Shown here: piece by piece, positions 1 through 8,331 of the stretch | Position numbering within the stretch: the first letter of the stretch is position 1 | Layout of the letters: every line of letters starts with the position of its first letter | Source: Marinobacter similis | Lineage (GTDB): Bacteria; Pseudomonadota; Gammaproteobacteria; Pseudomonadales; Oleiphilaceae | Assembly: GCF_000830985.1 (NCBI RefSeq) | Contig: NZ_CP007151.1 | Span: 1-64,000 of the forward strand | Direction: 5' to 3' | Length of the DNA stretch: 64,000 bases | The notes under the pieces: model-generated | What the model was told of the DNA's origin: nothing | The model's input: the letters and a program-made list of their open reading frames with translations, nothing else | Database searches by the model: none | Program-made: the position numbers and the translations under genes

Positions 1-41
1 CCAAAACAGATGTGCTTGTCGAAGATGGAGGTGAGGTATGA
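1..41 (+). CDS. C-terminal tail of an upstream gene (partial)
   Basis: Reading from base 3, the codons give KTDVLVEDGGEV and then a TGA at 39-41. This stop overlaps the copB start codon in an ATGA arrangement (38-41), as expected for two translationally coupled genes. In copper operons the gene before copB is usually the multicopper oxidase copA, but twelve residues cannot confirm that; it is inference from neighbourhood only. Confidence 0.4.
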   Translation, partial: KTDVLVEDGGEV

Positions 42-787
42 GCTGTATTCGATCAATTGTCGCAGTCAGCTTCCTTGCCTCTATTGGTGTCTCAACGGCG
101 GTGACAGCTCAGGAAATGATCGCCGACACGACCGCTCGAAAACAGCCGCTCACAACCTGGGGTGTTCAATTCGAGGAATTTGAGTACCGCTACAGCGACG
201 ATGACGAGGAGCTGGGCGTCTGGAATGCGGATGCCTTCTATGGCACTGACGATTTTAAAGTCCGGTTGCTCACAACCGGCGAATACGAGATAGAGGAGCA
301 GGCCTACGAAACGCTGGAAAACCAGTTGGTCGGCCAGATCCCCATTTCCAAGTTCTTCGACGCCAAAGCGGGCGTGCGTTTCGATACTCCGGAAGGGCCG
401 GACCGCACATACGCCGTTCTCGGTGTCGCCGGCCTGGCGCCCCAATGGTTTGAGATCGATGCAAACCTGTACGTCAGCAACGATGGTGATACGTCAGCCG
501 AACTGGACGCTGAGTACGAATTGCTGTTCACCAACTACTGGATCCTGGCGGCAACTCTGGATGCCTCGGTAGCGTTCAGTGAGGATGAAGAGATTGGTGT
601 CGGCAAGGGATTGGTTTCCACCGAAACCGGCCTCCGGCTCAGCTACGACCTGATAGACCGTGCGTTCTCGCCTTATGTGGGTGTGGTGCACGAGCGTAAG
701 TATGGCGATAGTGCCGACCTGGCCGAGGCGAGCGGCGGCGGCACAGAAGATTGGTTTGCCGTAATCGGCGCTCGAATCGCATTCTGA
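38..787 (+). CDS. copB: Copper resistance protein B (CopB family), outer membrane
   Basis: The 249-residue protein starts with a signal peptide (cleavage near residue 24, after VTAQ) and is then rich in acidic and aromatic residues in alternating beta-type strands, ending in Phe (ARIAF), as outer-membrane barrels do. The stretch around residues 131-165 (GLAPQWFEIDANLYVS, then ELDAEYELLFTNYWIL) is the hallmark of CopB, which binds or sequesters copper in the outer membrane together with the oxidase CopA. CopB homologues often have a Met/His-rich N-terminal part; this one is short and lacks it. GGAGG-type ribosome site lies just upstream, and the start overlaps the preceding stop. A strong terminator follows directly. 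Confidence 0.88.
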   Translation: MSCIRSIVAVSFLASIGVSTAVTAQEMIADTTARKQPLTTWGVQFEEFEYRYSDDDEELGVWNADAFYGTDDFKVRLLTTGEYEIEEQAYETLENQLVGQIPISKFFDAKAGVRFDTPEGPDRTYAVLGVAGLAPQWFEIDANLYVSNDGDTSAELDAEYELLFTNYWILAATLDASVAFSEDEEIGVGKGLVSTETGLRLSYDLIDRAFSPYVGVVHERKYGDSADLAEASGGGTEDWFAVIGARIAF

Positions 788-795
788 TGCTGAAG

Positions 796-822
796 GGCCA
801 TGGGAAACCCATGGCCGTTTTT
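796..822 (+). terminator. Intrinsic terminator after copB
   Basis: A perfect 9-bp stem GGCCATGGG (796-804) / CCCATGGCC (808-816) with an AAA loop is followed by GTTTTT (817-822). It starts 9 bases after the copB stop and closes the copB transcript. Confidence 0.9.
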
Positions 823-832
823 CGTCTATGAT

Positions 833-846
833 TTGATGTAACTCAA
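833..846. promoter_or_regulatory. Anr/FNR-type box, one mismatch
   Basis: TTGAT-GTAA-CTCAA matches the FNR/Anr consensus TTGAT-N4-ATCAA except at one base of the right half. It lies 93 bases before the start of the next gene and after the copB terminator, a suitable place to control the 939-5678 genes. It is the weakest of three such sites in the island. Confidence 0.5.
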
Positions 847-938
847 ATCCACCGAAAGCCTGTGTCCATTTTCAGTCGCAGTTCAGGTTGAAGTGTTTTG
901 ATACAGGGAGAACTCATCTGAAAGAGAGGTCTCACCCC

Positions 939-1291
939 ATGACCAAAGCACACAAAGCAACCAGTCAGGAGTCGTTCCTGTTGCGCCGGAAGTTGGCTGT
1001 AGAGGGGATGGGAGAAGATCAGTGGGAGGATCTCGTTCACGACCTTAACCACCATCCTGCGTAGATTTCGCCGAGCGTAAGCCGAATGGCAGATTGCAGG
1101 TGGCATATGACGGGACCCACTGGTCTGTCGATGAATTACTGGAACTGGTCAAAGCCTACGGTGGCCGATTGAAAACCGGATGGTGGACCCGGCGTAAACT
1201 GGCGTGGTACCGGTTTACCGACGACAACGTCCGGGCAAATGCCAAGCATGAGCCGTTCTGCTGTTCCAAGATTCCACCCATGAAAAAATAA
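939..1291 (+). CDS. HMA-fold-like small protein, frame-broken near 1061
   Basis: From ATG 939 (AGAGAGG ribosome site at 923-929) the frame gives 41 residues and then a TAG at 1062. Adding one G at about 1061 (GCG-TAG to GCG-GTA-GAT) joins it to the next frame, which runs to 1291, giving 117 residues. The joined protein has the order of a heavy-metal-associated ferredoxin fold: strand (RRKLAVEGM, about 16-24), helix, strand ending RLQVAYDGTH, helix WSVDELLELVKAYG, strand. The classical CxxC copper loop is absent; two Cys are adjacent at the C-terminus (EPFCCSKIPP). It may be a degenerate metal chaperone or sensor of the neighbouring CopA. Function is inference; the joined frame is what the sequence supports. 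Confidence 0.6.
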
Positions 1292-1302
1292 GAGGAGATT
1301 GA

Positions 1303-2658
1303 ATGAGCAGTCAGGAAGACCGAACCACTCACTACCAGGAAGGCAGTCTCACTCTGCCGGGGACGGTGATGCTGGGTACCGGCGTCATGATTGGCGCCGG
1401 TATTTTTGCACTGACCGGGCAAATGGCGCAGATGACCGGCGTTCTTTTCCCGCTGGCCTTTCTCGCGGCGGCTGTGATTGTGAGCTTCAGTGCGTATTCC
1501 TATATCAAGATTTCCAATGCCTACCCGTCGGCCGGGGGCATTGGCATGTACTTGCATAAGGCCTATGGAAACCGACTGCCAACGGCTTTCAACGCCCTGT
1601 TGATGTACTTTTCCATGGTGATCGCCCAGAGCTTCCTGGCCCGAACGTTTGGCTCTTACACCATGCAACTTTTCGGCGGGGATGACAGTGGCCGCATGGT
1701 GCCCATTCTCGGCGTGGCGCTCATTCTGGCGGCCTTTCTGATCAACCTGCTGGGCAATCGGATGATTCAAGGGGTGGCTTCCTTTATCGGGATCCTGAAA
1801 ATCGGCGGCATACTGATTTTCGGTCTGGTCGGGGTCTGGATTGCCGACTCAATCTCGGTTGATTTTTCGGAGACTGGTGAAGCTGGAGCGCTGGGCAACT
1901 TCCTGGGCGCAACTGCATTAGGCATTCTGGCGTTCAAAGGCTTTACGACCATTACCAACAGTGGTTCGGAAGTCATCGACCCGAAGCGAAATGTCGGCCG
2001 TGCCATCGTTATCTCCATTGCCGCCTGTGTGGTGATCTACACGCTGGTGGGATTTGCGGTCGCCAGCAATCTATCTCTGGCTGAAATTATCGAAACGCAG
2101 GATTACTCTCTCGCCGCTGCTGCACGCCCCGCTCTCGGCGAATACGGCGTCTGGTTTACTGTTGCGATTGCCATGATGGCCACGGCGGGAGGAATTCTGG
2201 CCAGTGTATTTGCTGTGTCCCGTATGTTGGCCATGCTGACGGAGATGAAACTGGTTCCTCATCGGCATTTCGGGATGCCCGGCAGCATTCAGAAACACAC
2301 ACTGGTGTATACCGTTGTCCTGGGTCTGATTCTGACCGCCTTCTTCGACCTGTCGCGGATTGCTGCGTTGGGTATCGTGTTTTATCTGATTATGGACATT
2401 GCCATTCACTGGGGTGTGCTCCGTTATCTACGCAAAGACATCAGCGCCAACATATGGGCGCCTGCTACAGCCATTTTGCTGGATCTTTTGGCGCTGGGCG
2501 GATTTGTCTGGGTAAAGCTGAATACGGACCCGTTCGTCATTGGCGTGGCAGTCATGACCATGATCGTGATTGCAGTTTCCGAGCAGATTTTCCTGAAAAG
2601 ATCGCCGGAATCGGCGCAAGGGAAACAGGAAGAGAGTCATGCGCATCATCACCATTAA
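1303..2658 (+). CDS. APC-superfamily permease with His-rich C-terminus
   Basis: The 451-residue protein has about 12 hydrophobic segments and the N-terminal signature of amino acid-polyamine-organocation permeases (TVMLGTGVMIGAGIFALTG, residues about 20-40, the glycine-rich unwound helix that binds substrate). It ends in SHAHHHH, unusual for the family and possibly a metal-binding tail. AGAGGAG (1291-1297) precedes the ATG. It sits just before a small membrane protein and CopA, in the same direction, so it probably belongs to the copper operon. The substrate cannot be read from the sequence; an amino acid that chelates copper, such as His or Cys, would fit the context, but this is speculation. 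Confidence 0.75.
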   Translation: MSSQEDRTTHYQEGSLTLPGTVMLGTGVMIGAGIFALTGQMAQMTGVLFPLAFLAAAVIVSFSAYSYIKISNAYPSAGGIGMYLHKAYGNRLPTAFNALLMYFSMVIAQSFLARTFGSYTMQLFGGDDSGRMVPILGVALILAAFLINLLGNRMIQGVASFIGILKIGGILIFGLVGVWIADSISVDFSETGEAGALGNFLGATALGILAFKGFTTITNSGSEVIDPKRNVGRAIVISIAACVVIYTLVGFAVASNLSLAEIIETQDYSLAAAARPALGEYGVWFTVAIAMMATAGGILASVFAVSRMLAMLTEMKLVPHRHFGMPGSIQKHTLVYTVVLGLILTAFFDLSRIAALGIVFYLIMDIAIHWGVLRYLRKDISANIWAPATAILLDLLALGGFVWVKLNTDPFVIGVAVMTMIVIAVSEQIFLKRSPESAQGKQEESHAHHHH

Positions 2659-2685
2659 CCGGAATCAGGAAGAGAGGCTATTGCC

Positions 2686-2913
2686 ATGATGGGAGATAAC
2701 ATGTTCGGGAATACCATGTGGGCTGGCCACTGGCTGTGGATGCTGGTGATTGCGATTGTCGTGGTCATCCCTGCCTGGCGTATTTGCCAGCGCACAGGGT
2801 ATCCGGGCTGGCTGGGTATTTTGATACTGGTACCTGTCGCCAACCTGGTTTTGCTGTACTTCCTTGCATTTGCAGACTGGCCGGCAGATAAAACAGGAGA
2901 TCGGAATGGCTGA
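2686..2913 (+). CDS. Small two-helix membrane protein
   Basis: This 75-residue protein has two hydrophobic helices (about residues 14-31 and 41-62) joined by a short loop with a single Cys ([14 protein letters not shown]). The N-terminus is Met-rich ([12 protein letters not shown]), common in proteins handling Cu(I). GAAGAGAGG lies upstream. Its end overlaps the copA start by 8 bases (2906-2913), so the two are translationally coupled. I do not assign a function; a role as accessory subunit of the ATPase is inferred from the coupling. Confidence 0.7.
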   Translation: MMGDNMFGNTMWAGHWLWMLVIAIVVVIPAWRICQRTGYPGWLGILILVPVANLVLLYFLAFADWPADKTGDRNG

Positions 2914-5260
2914 CCATCAACACGCCCGTCGCCACGATCATCACAATGATAAAGAACCTGGCGAGCACATCGCCAAGGATCCGGTCTGTGGCATGACAGT
3001 GGATCCGCATACTGCGGAACATCGCAGCCAGCACAGTGGCAAAACCTGGTATTTCTGCTCGTCCCGCTGTCAGTCGAAATTCGACGAGGACCCTGAACAG
3101 TATCTCGGTCAGAAAGCCAAGCAGCAAGAGCCGGTAGCGCCGGGCGCTATGTATACCTGTCCCATGCACCCCGAGATTCGGCAGCAAGGGCCAGGGGACT
3201 GCCCAATCTGCGGCATGGCCCTGGAGCCCGAGCAGGTGAGCCTGGAAGAAGGGCCCTCGGCAGAGCTTACGGACATGACCCGCCGATTCTGGATTGGCCT
3301 GGTTTTGACATTGCCGGTCCTTGTCCTGGAAATGGGGGGGCATCTCACGGGTCTTGATCGCATCGTGGCCCCACAAATGTCCAACTGGATTCAGTTGGTG
3401 CTGGCAACGCCTGTGGTGCTCTGGTGCGGTTGGCCCTTCTTCGTCCGGGGTTGGAAATCCGTGGTTAGCCGTAACTTGAACATGTTTACGCTCATTGCCA
3501 TTGGTACCGGCGTCGCGCTGATCTACAGCCTGGTGGCGACCCTGGCGCCGCAGATCTTCCCAGGCGCCTTCCGGCAGGAAGACGGGTCGGTCGCCGTCTA
3601 CTTCGAAGCAGCTGCGGTCATTGTAGTGCTGGTGCTGCTGGGGCAGGTGCTGGAACTGAGAGCACGAGAGAAAACCTCCGGTGCCATCAAGGCTTTGCTG
3701 GATCTGGCACCGGCGACTGCCAGAAAACTGGAGGACGATGGCAGCGAATCCGATGTGTCGCTTGATCAGGTCAAGGTGGGCGACCGCCTGCGGGTGCGCC
3801 CCGGTGACAAGGTGCCGCTGGACGGCGAGGTGCTTGAAGGCAGCTCCAACGTGGATGAGTCCATGGTGACCGGCGAGCCCCTGGCGGTCAGCAAGAAATC
3901 CGGCGACCAAGTGATCGGCGGCAGCATAAACCAGCAGGGCAGCTTCATCATGCGGGCCGACAAAGTTGGCCGCGATACCATGCTGTCCCAGATTGTCCAG
4001 ATGGTAGCCAGCGCCCAGCGTAGCCGCGCACCGATCCAGGGGCTGGCTGACAAGGTAGCAGGCTGGTTTGTGCCGGCAGTTATTGTGATTGCTATTGTCG
4101 CCTTTATTGCTTGGTCCTTCTTTGGACCCGCACCGCCTATGGCGTTCGGGCTGATTGCAGCGGTCAGTGTTCTGATCATTGCCTGCCCTTGCGCACTTGG
4201 CTTGGCGACGCCCATGTCCATCATGGTGGGTGTCGGACGCGGTGCTCAAAGTGGCGTTCTGATTCGCGATGCGGAAGCCTTGGAGCGTATGGAGAAGGTG
4301 GACACCGTGGTGGTGGATAAAACCGGCACGCTGACAGAGGGCAAGCCGCAAGTCACCCAGCTTGTCGCGGCCAACGGGTTCGATGACAGTAGTCTCATGC
4401 GTTATGCAGGCGGCCTGGAGAAAGGCAGTGAGCACCCACTGGCTCACGCCATACTCGATAAAGCCAAGGGCATGGACCTGAAGCTTCCGGATGCGGAAGA
4501 CTTTGACTCTCCGAATGGTAAAGGGGTTACCGGTCGAATAGACGGCAAGCGGGTGCTACTTGGTAACCGCCTTCTCATGGAGTCGGAAAATGTCGACACC
4601 ACGCGATTTGACGGCGACGCCGACCAGCTCCGAAAAGATGGTGCTACCGTGATTTTTGCTGCTGTCGACGGAAACGTCGCAGGGTTGCTGGCGATTGCCG
4701 ATCCGGTCAAGGAAACCACCGAAGCCGCTATTTCCGCGCTGCAAAAAGACGGCATCCGGGTGGTCATGCTGACCGGCGATAACCGCACTTCAGCTGAAGC
4801 AGTTGCCCGAAAACTGCATATCGATGAAGTGGAAGCGGAAGTCCTGCCGGAAGATAAGGGCAAGATCGTCCAGCGCCTGAAAGACGAAGGCCGTGTTGTC
4901 GTGATGGCGGGTGACGGCGTAAACGATGCGCCTGCACTGGCAACGGCGGATGTCGGTGTGGCCATGGGCACCGGCACCGATGTGGCCATTGAAAGCGCCG
5001 GCATTACCCTGCTGCGCGGCGATTTGATGGGTATTGTGGAAGCGCGCCGTTTGTCTCTGGCGACCATGCGCAATATCCGGCAGAACCTGTTTTTTGCATT
5101 TATATACAACTCTGCTGGCGTCCCTATTGCGGCAGGAGTTCTGTATCCGTTTTTCGGCATACTGCTTTCGCCGATTTTTGCAGCGGCCGCCATGTCGCTG
5201 TCCTCAGTCAGCGTGATAGTGAATGCGCTGCGTTTGAGGGTGGTGAAGCTCAATCAATAA
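2906..5260 (+). CDS. copA: Copper-translocating P1B-type ATPase with YHS and MHP metal-binding domains
   Basis: 784 residues. The start at 2906 is chosen because AGGAGA (2895-2900) lies 6 bases before it; an in-frame ATG at 2864 has no such site. Order of parts: His-rich N-terminus (residues 4-14); YHS domain with KDPVCGMTV (about 24-32) and YFCSSRC; a second metal-binding unit YTCPMHPEI...CPICGM (about 83-105); then the P-ATPase with TGEP (about 321), the membrane copper motif CPC (about 427-429), the phosphorylation motif DKTGTLT (Asp about 471) and GDGVNDAP (about 668). CPC is typical of Cu(I) exporters. There is no classical HMA domain; YHS and MHP units replace it. It pumps Cu(I), possibly Ag(I), from the cytoplasm to the periplasm. 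Confidence 0.93.
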   Translation: MADHQHARRHDHHNDKEPGEHIAKDPVCGMTVDPHTAEHRSQHSGKTWYFCSSRCQSKFDEDPEQYLGQKAKQQEPVAPGAMYTCPMHPEIRQQGPGDCPICGMALEPEQVSLEEGPSAELTDMTRRFWIGLVLTLPVLVLEMGGHLTGLDRIVAPQMSNWIQLVLATPVVLWCGWPFFVRGWKSVVSRNLNMFTLIAIGTGVALIYSLVATLAPQIFPGAFRQEDGSVAVYFEAAAVIVVLVLLGQVLELRAREKTSGAIKALLDLAPATARKLEDDGSESDVSLDQVKVGDRLRVRPGDKVPLDGEVLEGSSNVDESMVTGEPLAVSKKSGDQVIGGSINQQGSFIMRADKVGRDTMLSQIVQMVASAQRSRAPIQGLADKVAGWFVPAVIVIAIVAFIAWSFFGPAPPMAFGLIAAVSVLIIACPCALGLATPMSIMVGVGRGAQSGVLIRDAEALERMEKVDTVVVDKTGTLTEGKPQVTQLVAANGFDDSSLMRYAGGLEKGSEHPLAHAILDKAKGMDLKLPDAEDFDSPNGKGVTGRIDGKRVLLGNRLLMESENVDTTRFDGDADQLRKDGATVIFAAVDGNVAGLLAIADPVKETTEAAISALQKDGIRVVMLTGDNRTSAEAVARKLHIDEVEAEVLPEDKGKIVQRLKDEGRVVVMAGDGVNDAPALATADVGVAMGTGTDVAIESAGITLLRGDLMGIVEARRLSLATMRNIRQNLFFAFIYNSAGVPIAAGVLYPFFGILLSPIFAAAAMSLSSVSVIVNALRLRVVKLNQ

Positions 5261-5291
5261 ACAATGAACTTCCGAATCATTGGAGATAGCC

Positions 5292-5678
5292 ATGTCATAC
5301 ACGATCAATCGAATTATAAAAGATGCAGATTTCGAGGGCGTAGATCAAAGAGCGCGCCAAGCCCTTACCGACCACGGTTTCGGGATACTGACGGAAATTG
5401 ATGTCAAAGCCACCATGAAGAAAAAGCTGGACAAGGACATGTCGGCTTATCGGATTCTCGGGGCCTGCAATCCTGGCATGGCCTTGGAAGCCATCGGTGT
5501 GGAGCCTCGCGTGGGTGCAATGCTGCCTTGCAACGTTATTCTTCGTGAGGTTTCGGAGGGCATTGAGGTAAGTGCAGTGGATCCGGTGGCTTCCATGTCC
5601 GCCATTGATAATGAAGACCTCAAGCAGGTGGCCGGGAAAGTCAGGGATATGCTTTCTGAAGTCGTTCAGGCGATCTGA
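5292..5678 (+). CDS. DUF302 domain protein
   Basis: 128 residues, soluble, no signal peptide. The start at 5292 is preferred over an in-frame ATG at 5280 because GGAG (5282-5285) sits 6 bases before it. The sequence has the DUF302 pattern: GFGILTEIDV, then MKKKLDKDM, then YRILGACNPGMALEAI and MLPCNVILRE, with Cys in two conserved places. DUF302 proteins often lie beside copper and thiol-stress genes; the molecular function is not established. It is the last gene of the copA run and is followed by a terminator shared with the converging gene. Confidence 0.85.
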   Translation: MSYTINRIIKDADFEGVDQRARQALTDHGFGILTEIDVKATMKKKLDKDMSAYRILGACNPGMALEAIGVEPRVGAMLPCNVILREVSEGIEVSAVDPVASMSAIDNEDLKQVAGKVRDMLSEVVQAI

Positions 5679-5727
5679 TTGTCTTAACACGAAGAGGAAT
5701 CTGTTATCGACCCGAAGCCATAAAAAC

Positions 5728-5751
5728 CTCCCGGCATATTTGAGCCGGGAG
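5728..5751. terminator. Bidirectional terminator
   Basis: Stem CTCCCGGC (5728-5735) / GCCGGGAG (5744-5751), 8-base loop. A T-rich tail follows on the plus strand (5752-5758) and an A-run precedes it (5722-5726), which gives a T tail on the minus strand. It separates the converging DUF302 and CcdA-like genes. Confidence 0.85.
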
Positions 5752-5763
5752 TTTCTTTATCTA

Positions 5764-6484
5764 CTAGCCCAGATCCCCCAGAACCGGAAAGGTAGATAGC
5801 ATCCACGAAGCAAAGCGGGTCATCTGGCCGGTTAACACCATCACGCCCATGATCACCAGCCCCAGCCCCGCCGCTGCCCTCAGTGGTCTGCTCCAACGAC
5901 TGAACCCTCGCATCCGCTCGCGAAAGTGCTCGATGAACAGTGCGGTTCCAAGGAATGGCAGCGCCAGACCCAGCGAATACACCGCAAGATACAGCATGCC
6001 CGTTTCCGCGTTGGCATGGGTTGAGCTGAGTGCCAGTATGGCTCCGAGTATGGGGCCGATACACGGCGTCCAGCCGACGGCGAATGCCACCCCCAGCACG
6101 AAAGCGGCGGTCGGTCGCCCGCCCTCCAGCGTATGCCCTAGACGCCAGTCCCGTTGCAGCTGGCATGCTCCACCAGCTCAGCATGAACAGGCCCATGAGA
6201 ATAATCAGTACGCCGGCCACCAGATTGGCTTCCTGACGGTAGGCCATCAGCCATTGCCCCAGAAGGCTTGCGCTTGCGCCCAGGGCAACAAACACCAGGC
6301 TGAAGCCGAGCACAAAACAGACACTCAGCCACAGGGCTTTGAGCCGATTCGAGGCCTCGGTTACGGCACCACCGGTAACCACGGACAAGTAGCCCGGAAC
6401 CAGTGGCAGGGTGCAGGGTGAGAAGAAGGACACCAGGCCGCCGAGAAAAGCGGCAAGGGTGCCCCAGGTTGCAAGGTCTGGCAT
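5764..6484 (-). CDS. CcdA-like cytochrome c biogenesis / thiol transport membrane protein, frame-broken near 6163
   Basis: The N-terminal frame (from 6484) has the CcdA signature FFSPCTLPLVPGYLS with its redox Cys; the second redox Cys is in GWTPCIGPILGAIL, in another frame that runs to 5764. The two meet near 6160-6165, where the shift equals two missing bases (or one extra), restoring about 240 residues and six membrane helices. CcdA proteins carry electrons from cytoplasmic thioredoxin to periplasmic thiol partners. In copper islands they may help reduce or mature periplasmic copper or haem proteins. Start 6484 is the first Met of the membrane protein. Confidence 0.8.
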
Positions 6485-6534
6485 TCAGAATCTCCAGAAT
6501 CCGTGGTATTCCTTGCCGTTGGCAGGGACTGGTC

Positions 6535-7047
6535 TCAGTAATCGCTGTGTTCGCGGAATACGCTTTGCTGGCCGTTGGCGCGGAAGGCGATAACCTGGTA
6601 GTCGTCCTTCCGCCCGGTTTCCATGCCGGGACTGCCCTGGACCATACCCGGAACTGTCAGTCCGACGGTATTGAACTGGGGGTTTTCCAGGTAAGCGAGG
6701 ATATCGTCCGCCGGCACATGGCCCTCGATTACCAGGTCACCGATCAGCCCGGTGTGACAGGAGGCTAGCTCTCCGGGTACGCCATGGGTCTGCTTGATCG
6801 CACTGACGTCGTCGGTATCGATTACCCGGGTCTTGAAGCCGCTGGCCTCAAGGTGCTCAACCCACCCCTCGCAGCAGCCACAGCTTGGGCTTTTATAGAT
6901 GGTAATGGCAGGCCCGGCTTGGCTGATCGAGGCCGGAGGGGGTGATGTTTCGGCGGATTCGTTGGCCTGGATTGCCAGCGTGGTGGCGCCGGCGGCGAGC
7001 GCAATGACAGCTACGCCAGTGTAAAGGGCAAGTTTTCTGGTCTTCAT
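6535..7047 (-). CDS. DUF411 periplasmic metal-binding protein
   Basis: 170 residues with an N-terminal membrane/signal segment (about residues 7-27), then a thioredoxin-like DUF411 domain: ITIYKSPSCGCCEGWVEHL with a CGCC motif (about 57-60), VPGELASCHTGLIGDLVIEGHVPADDI, and a C-terminal VPGMVQGSPGME segment. CGCC, the Cys-His pair and the Met motif are typical of these copper-associated proteins. It is divergent from nothing nearby and lies on the same strand as the CcdA-like gene, 50 bases upstream of it, so the pair may be one operon. Confidence 0.88.
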   Translation of the reverse strand: MKTRKLALYTGVAVIALAAGATTLAIQANESAETSPPPASISQAGPAITIYKSPSCGCCEGWVEHLEASGFKTRVIDTDDVSAIKQTHGVPGELASCHTGLIGDLVIEGHVPADDILAYLENPQFNTVGLTVPGMVQGSPGMETGRKDDYQVIAFRANGQQSVFREHSDY

Positions 7048-7166
7048 GGTGATCTCCTGACAGGCTTGCCCGCCTATGACTCTGTGAAGCCGGCCTAGCC
7101 TGTTAATATGAATGTAAATCCGGTTTTCCGGGCGTTGCGGCCCACGGTGATGAAGCTGTGAGAGGA

Positions 7167-7550
7167 TCAGGAGAGGGTGTCAGGAGGGGGCGTCAGGACA
7201 TCGGAAATCGGGCTGCGGTAAACCGCCCAGAAAGGTATGGCGCCAACGTGGGCAGCAGTTTGAATGGAAGGCACTGATGTTGCTGTGGCCATGCCATAAA
7301 CCGAAGCTGAAGCGCAGTGAGAGGCCGCCCGGTGACAATTTTGTTGCTCGGAGGTATCGCAATCCACAGCCATTTTGGAATGATTTATGCCTGAGGTACT
7401 GGCCCTGGTCTGGGTCATTCCGTCCCAGTCGGCTGCGCTGATGCTCGTGTTCGCCGCATCGGTATTCGCTACCCCGGCAAGCCTCTGAGTCGGGCCGCCG
7501 ATTAACAGCAGAATGCTTAACAATGCTGCAAGGAATTGGCGAGAAGGCAT
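7167..7550 (-). CDS. CopL/DUF2946-like small secreted metal-associated protein
   Basis: 127 residues from ATG 7550, chosen because a clean signal peptide (MPSRQFLAALLSILLLIGG) begins there; an ATG at 7562 is also possible. After the signal, the protein has scattered Met, His and Cys (INHSKMAVDCDTSEQQNCHRAASHC) and ends in a Pro-rich tail (LTPPPDTLS), the general build of CopL and DUF2946 proteins that sit beside copper resistance genes. Family assignment is by composition and layout, so moderate only. Its promoter region is shared with the divergent gene at 7832 and holds a perfect Anr box. Confidence 0.55.
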   Translation of the reverse strand: MPSRQFLAALLSILLLIGGPTQRLAGVANTDAANTSISAADWDGMTQTRASTSGINHSKMAVDCDTSEQQNCHRAASHCASASVYGMATATSVPSIQTAAHVGAIPFWAVYRSPISDVLTPPPDTLS

Positions 7551-7671
7551 GTTGGTTTCCATGAGTTGAACGGCTATAGCGATCCTGATGTCAGTCGTAT
7601 CCAATGTAAAACCTTTGATCAGGTCATACGTCAAGCTACGACAATGTTATTTTTGTCGGGCGATGAGGCAT

Positions 7672-7685
7672 TTGATTGAGATCAA
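7672..7685. promoter_or_regulatory. Perfect Anr/FNR box
   Basis: TTGAT-TGAG-ATCAA is an exact match to TTGAT-N4-ATCAA. It lies 147 bases before the gene at 7832 (plus) and 122 bases before the CopL-like gene (minus), in a 281-base divergent gap. Anr/FNR is an oxygen-labile Fe-S regulator, so one or both genes are probably controlled by low oxygen. Confidence 0.75.
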
Positions 7686-7831
7686 TGTCCGAGCCGGACC
7701 GCTCTGGTCATTCAGTTTGAATTCAGGTGAATGTGGTTTGCTGGCAGAACGTCACCGACTCCCTCCTGGGTCCGAACAAGGACGTGTTTTTGCATCCAAC
7801 ATCATTAACCATGTGTAAGAGGTAATCTGGA

Positions 7832-8290
7832 ATGGACATTAGAACATTTCGAGAGCTGATTGAGTGGACACGTGATCTTCATGCGAACCTGGCACGTTGC
7901 ATGTCCCATTGCGCAACAAAGAATGAAGAGGAACGGGCAAGGGCGCTGTTGGACTACCTGGCAACCCATGAGTCCGAGATGGAGCGCATCGTAAACGAGT
8001 TTGAGCGCCAGGGAGATGCGAAGGCTCTGGAGACCCGAGTTATCGACTACCTCTCTCATAACCCGATCAAAACTCACCGAACCTGCGACGAGCCCTACGC
8101 AAAGCTGGATTTCGCTGGCATCTCCCGCGAGGTCTTTGACTTCCACGATCAGATTATTGATCTCTACAAGACACTGGTTGGAAAGGCCGAGATTCCAGAA
8201 GCAAAGGAACTGCTGGAATCACTGTTGACCATGGAGCAGAACGAATCCATGCGTCTCGCTCGCCAGGTAGGGCGCATGGACGACCTTTAA
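7832..8290 (+). CDS. All-helical protein of unknown function, His/Cys/Glu-rich
   Basis: 152 residues, no signal peptide or membrane segment. It reads as four long helices: residues about 5-30 (with HxxLARCMSHC), 32-60 (LLDYLATHESEMERIVNEFE), 105-128 and 130-150 (LLTMEQNESMRLARQVGRM). His and Glu residues recur with helical spacing, as in ferritin-like or hemerythrin-like bundles, but I see no complete iron motif. AGAGGT lies upstream of the ATG. With a perfect Anr box in its promoter it may act under low oxygen. It converges on the ATP-grasp gene. Confidence 0.7.
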   Translation: MDIRTFRELIEWTRDLHANLARCMSHCATKNEEERARALLDYLATHESEMERIVNEFERQGDAKALETRVIDYLSHNPIKTHRTCDEPYAKLDFAGISREVFDFHDQIIDLYKTLVGKAEIPEAKELLESLLTMEQNESMRLARQVGRMDDL

Positions 8291-8331
8291 AGCAACCAAA
8301 TAGATCGAGAGGCCAGGGTAAGCGGTAGTGA

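Noticed and set aside
2765..4447. 560-codon open frame on the minus strand
   Set aside because: It lies wholly opposite copA and neighbours, has no ribosome site, and its translation is a low-complexity His/Gln/Arg-rich mirror of GC-rich coding DNA.
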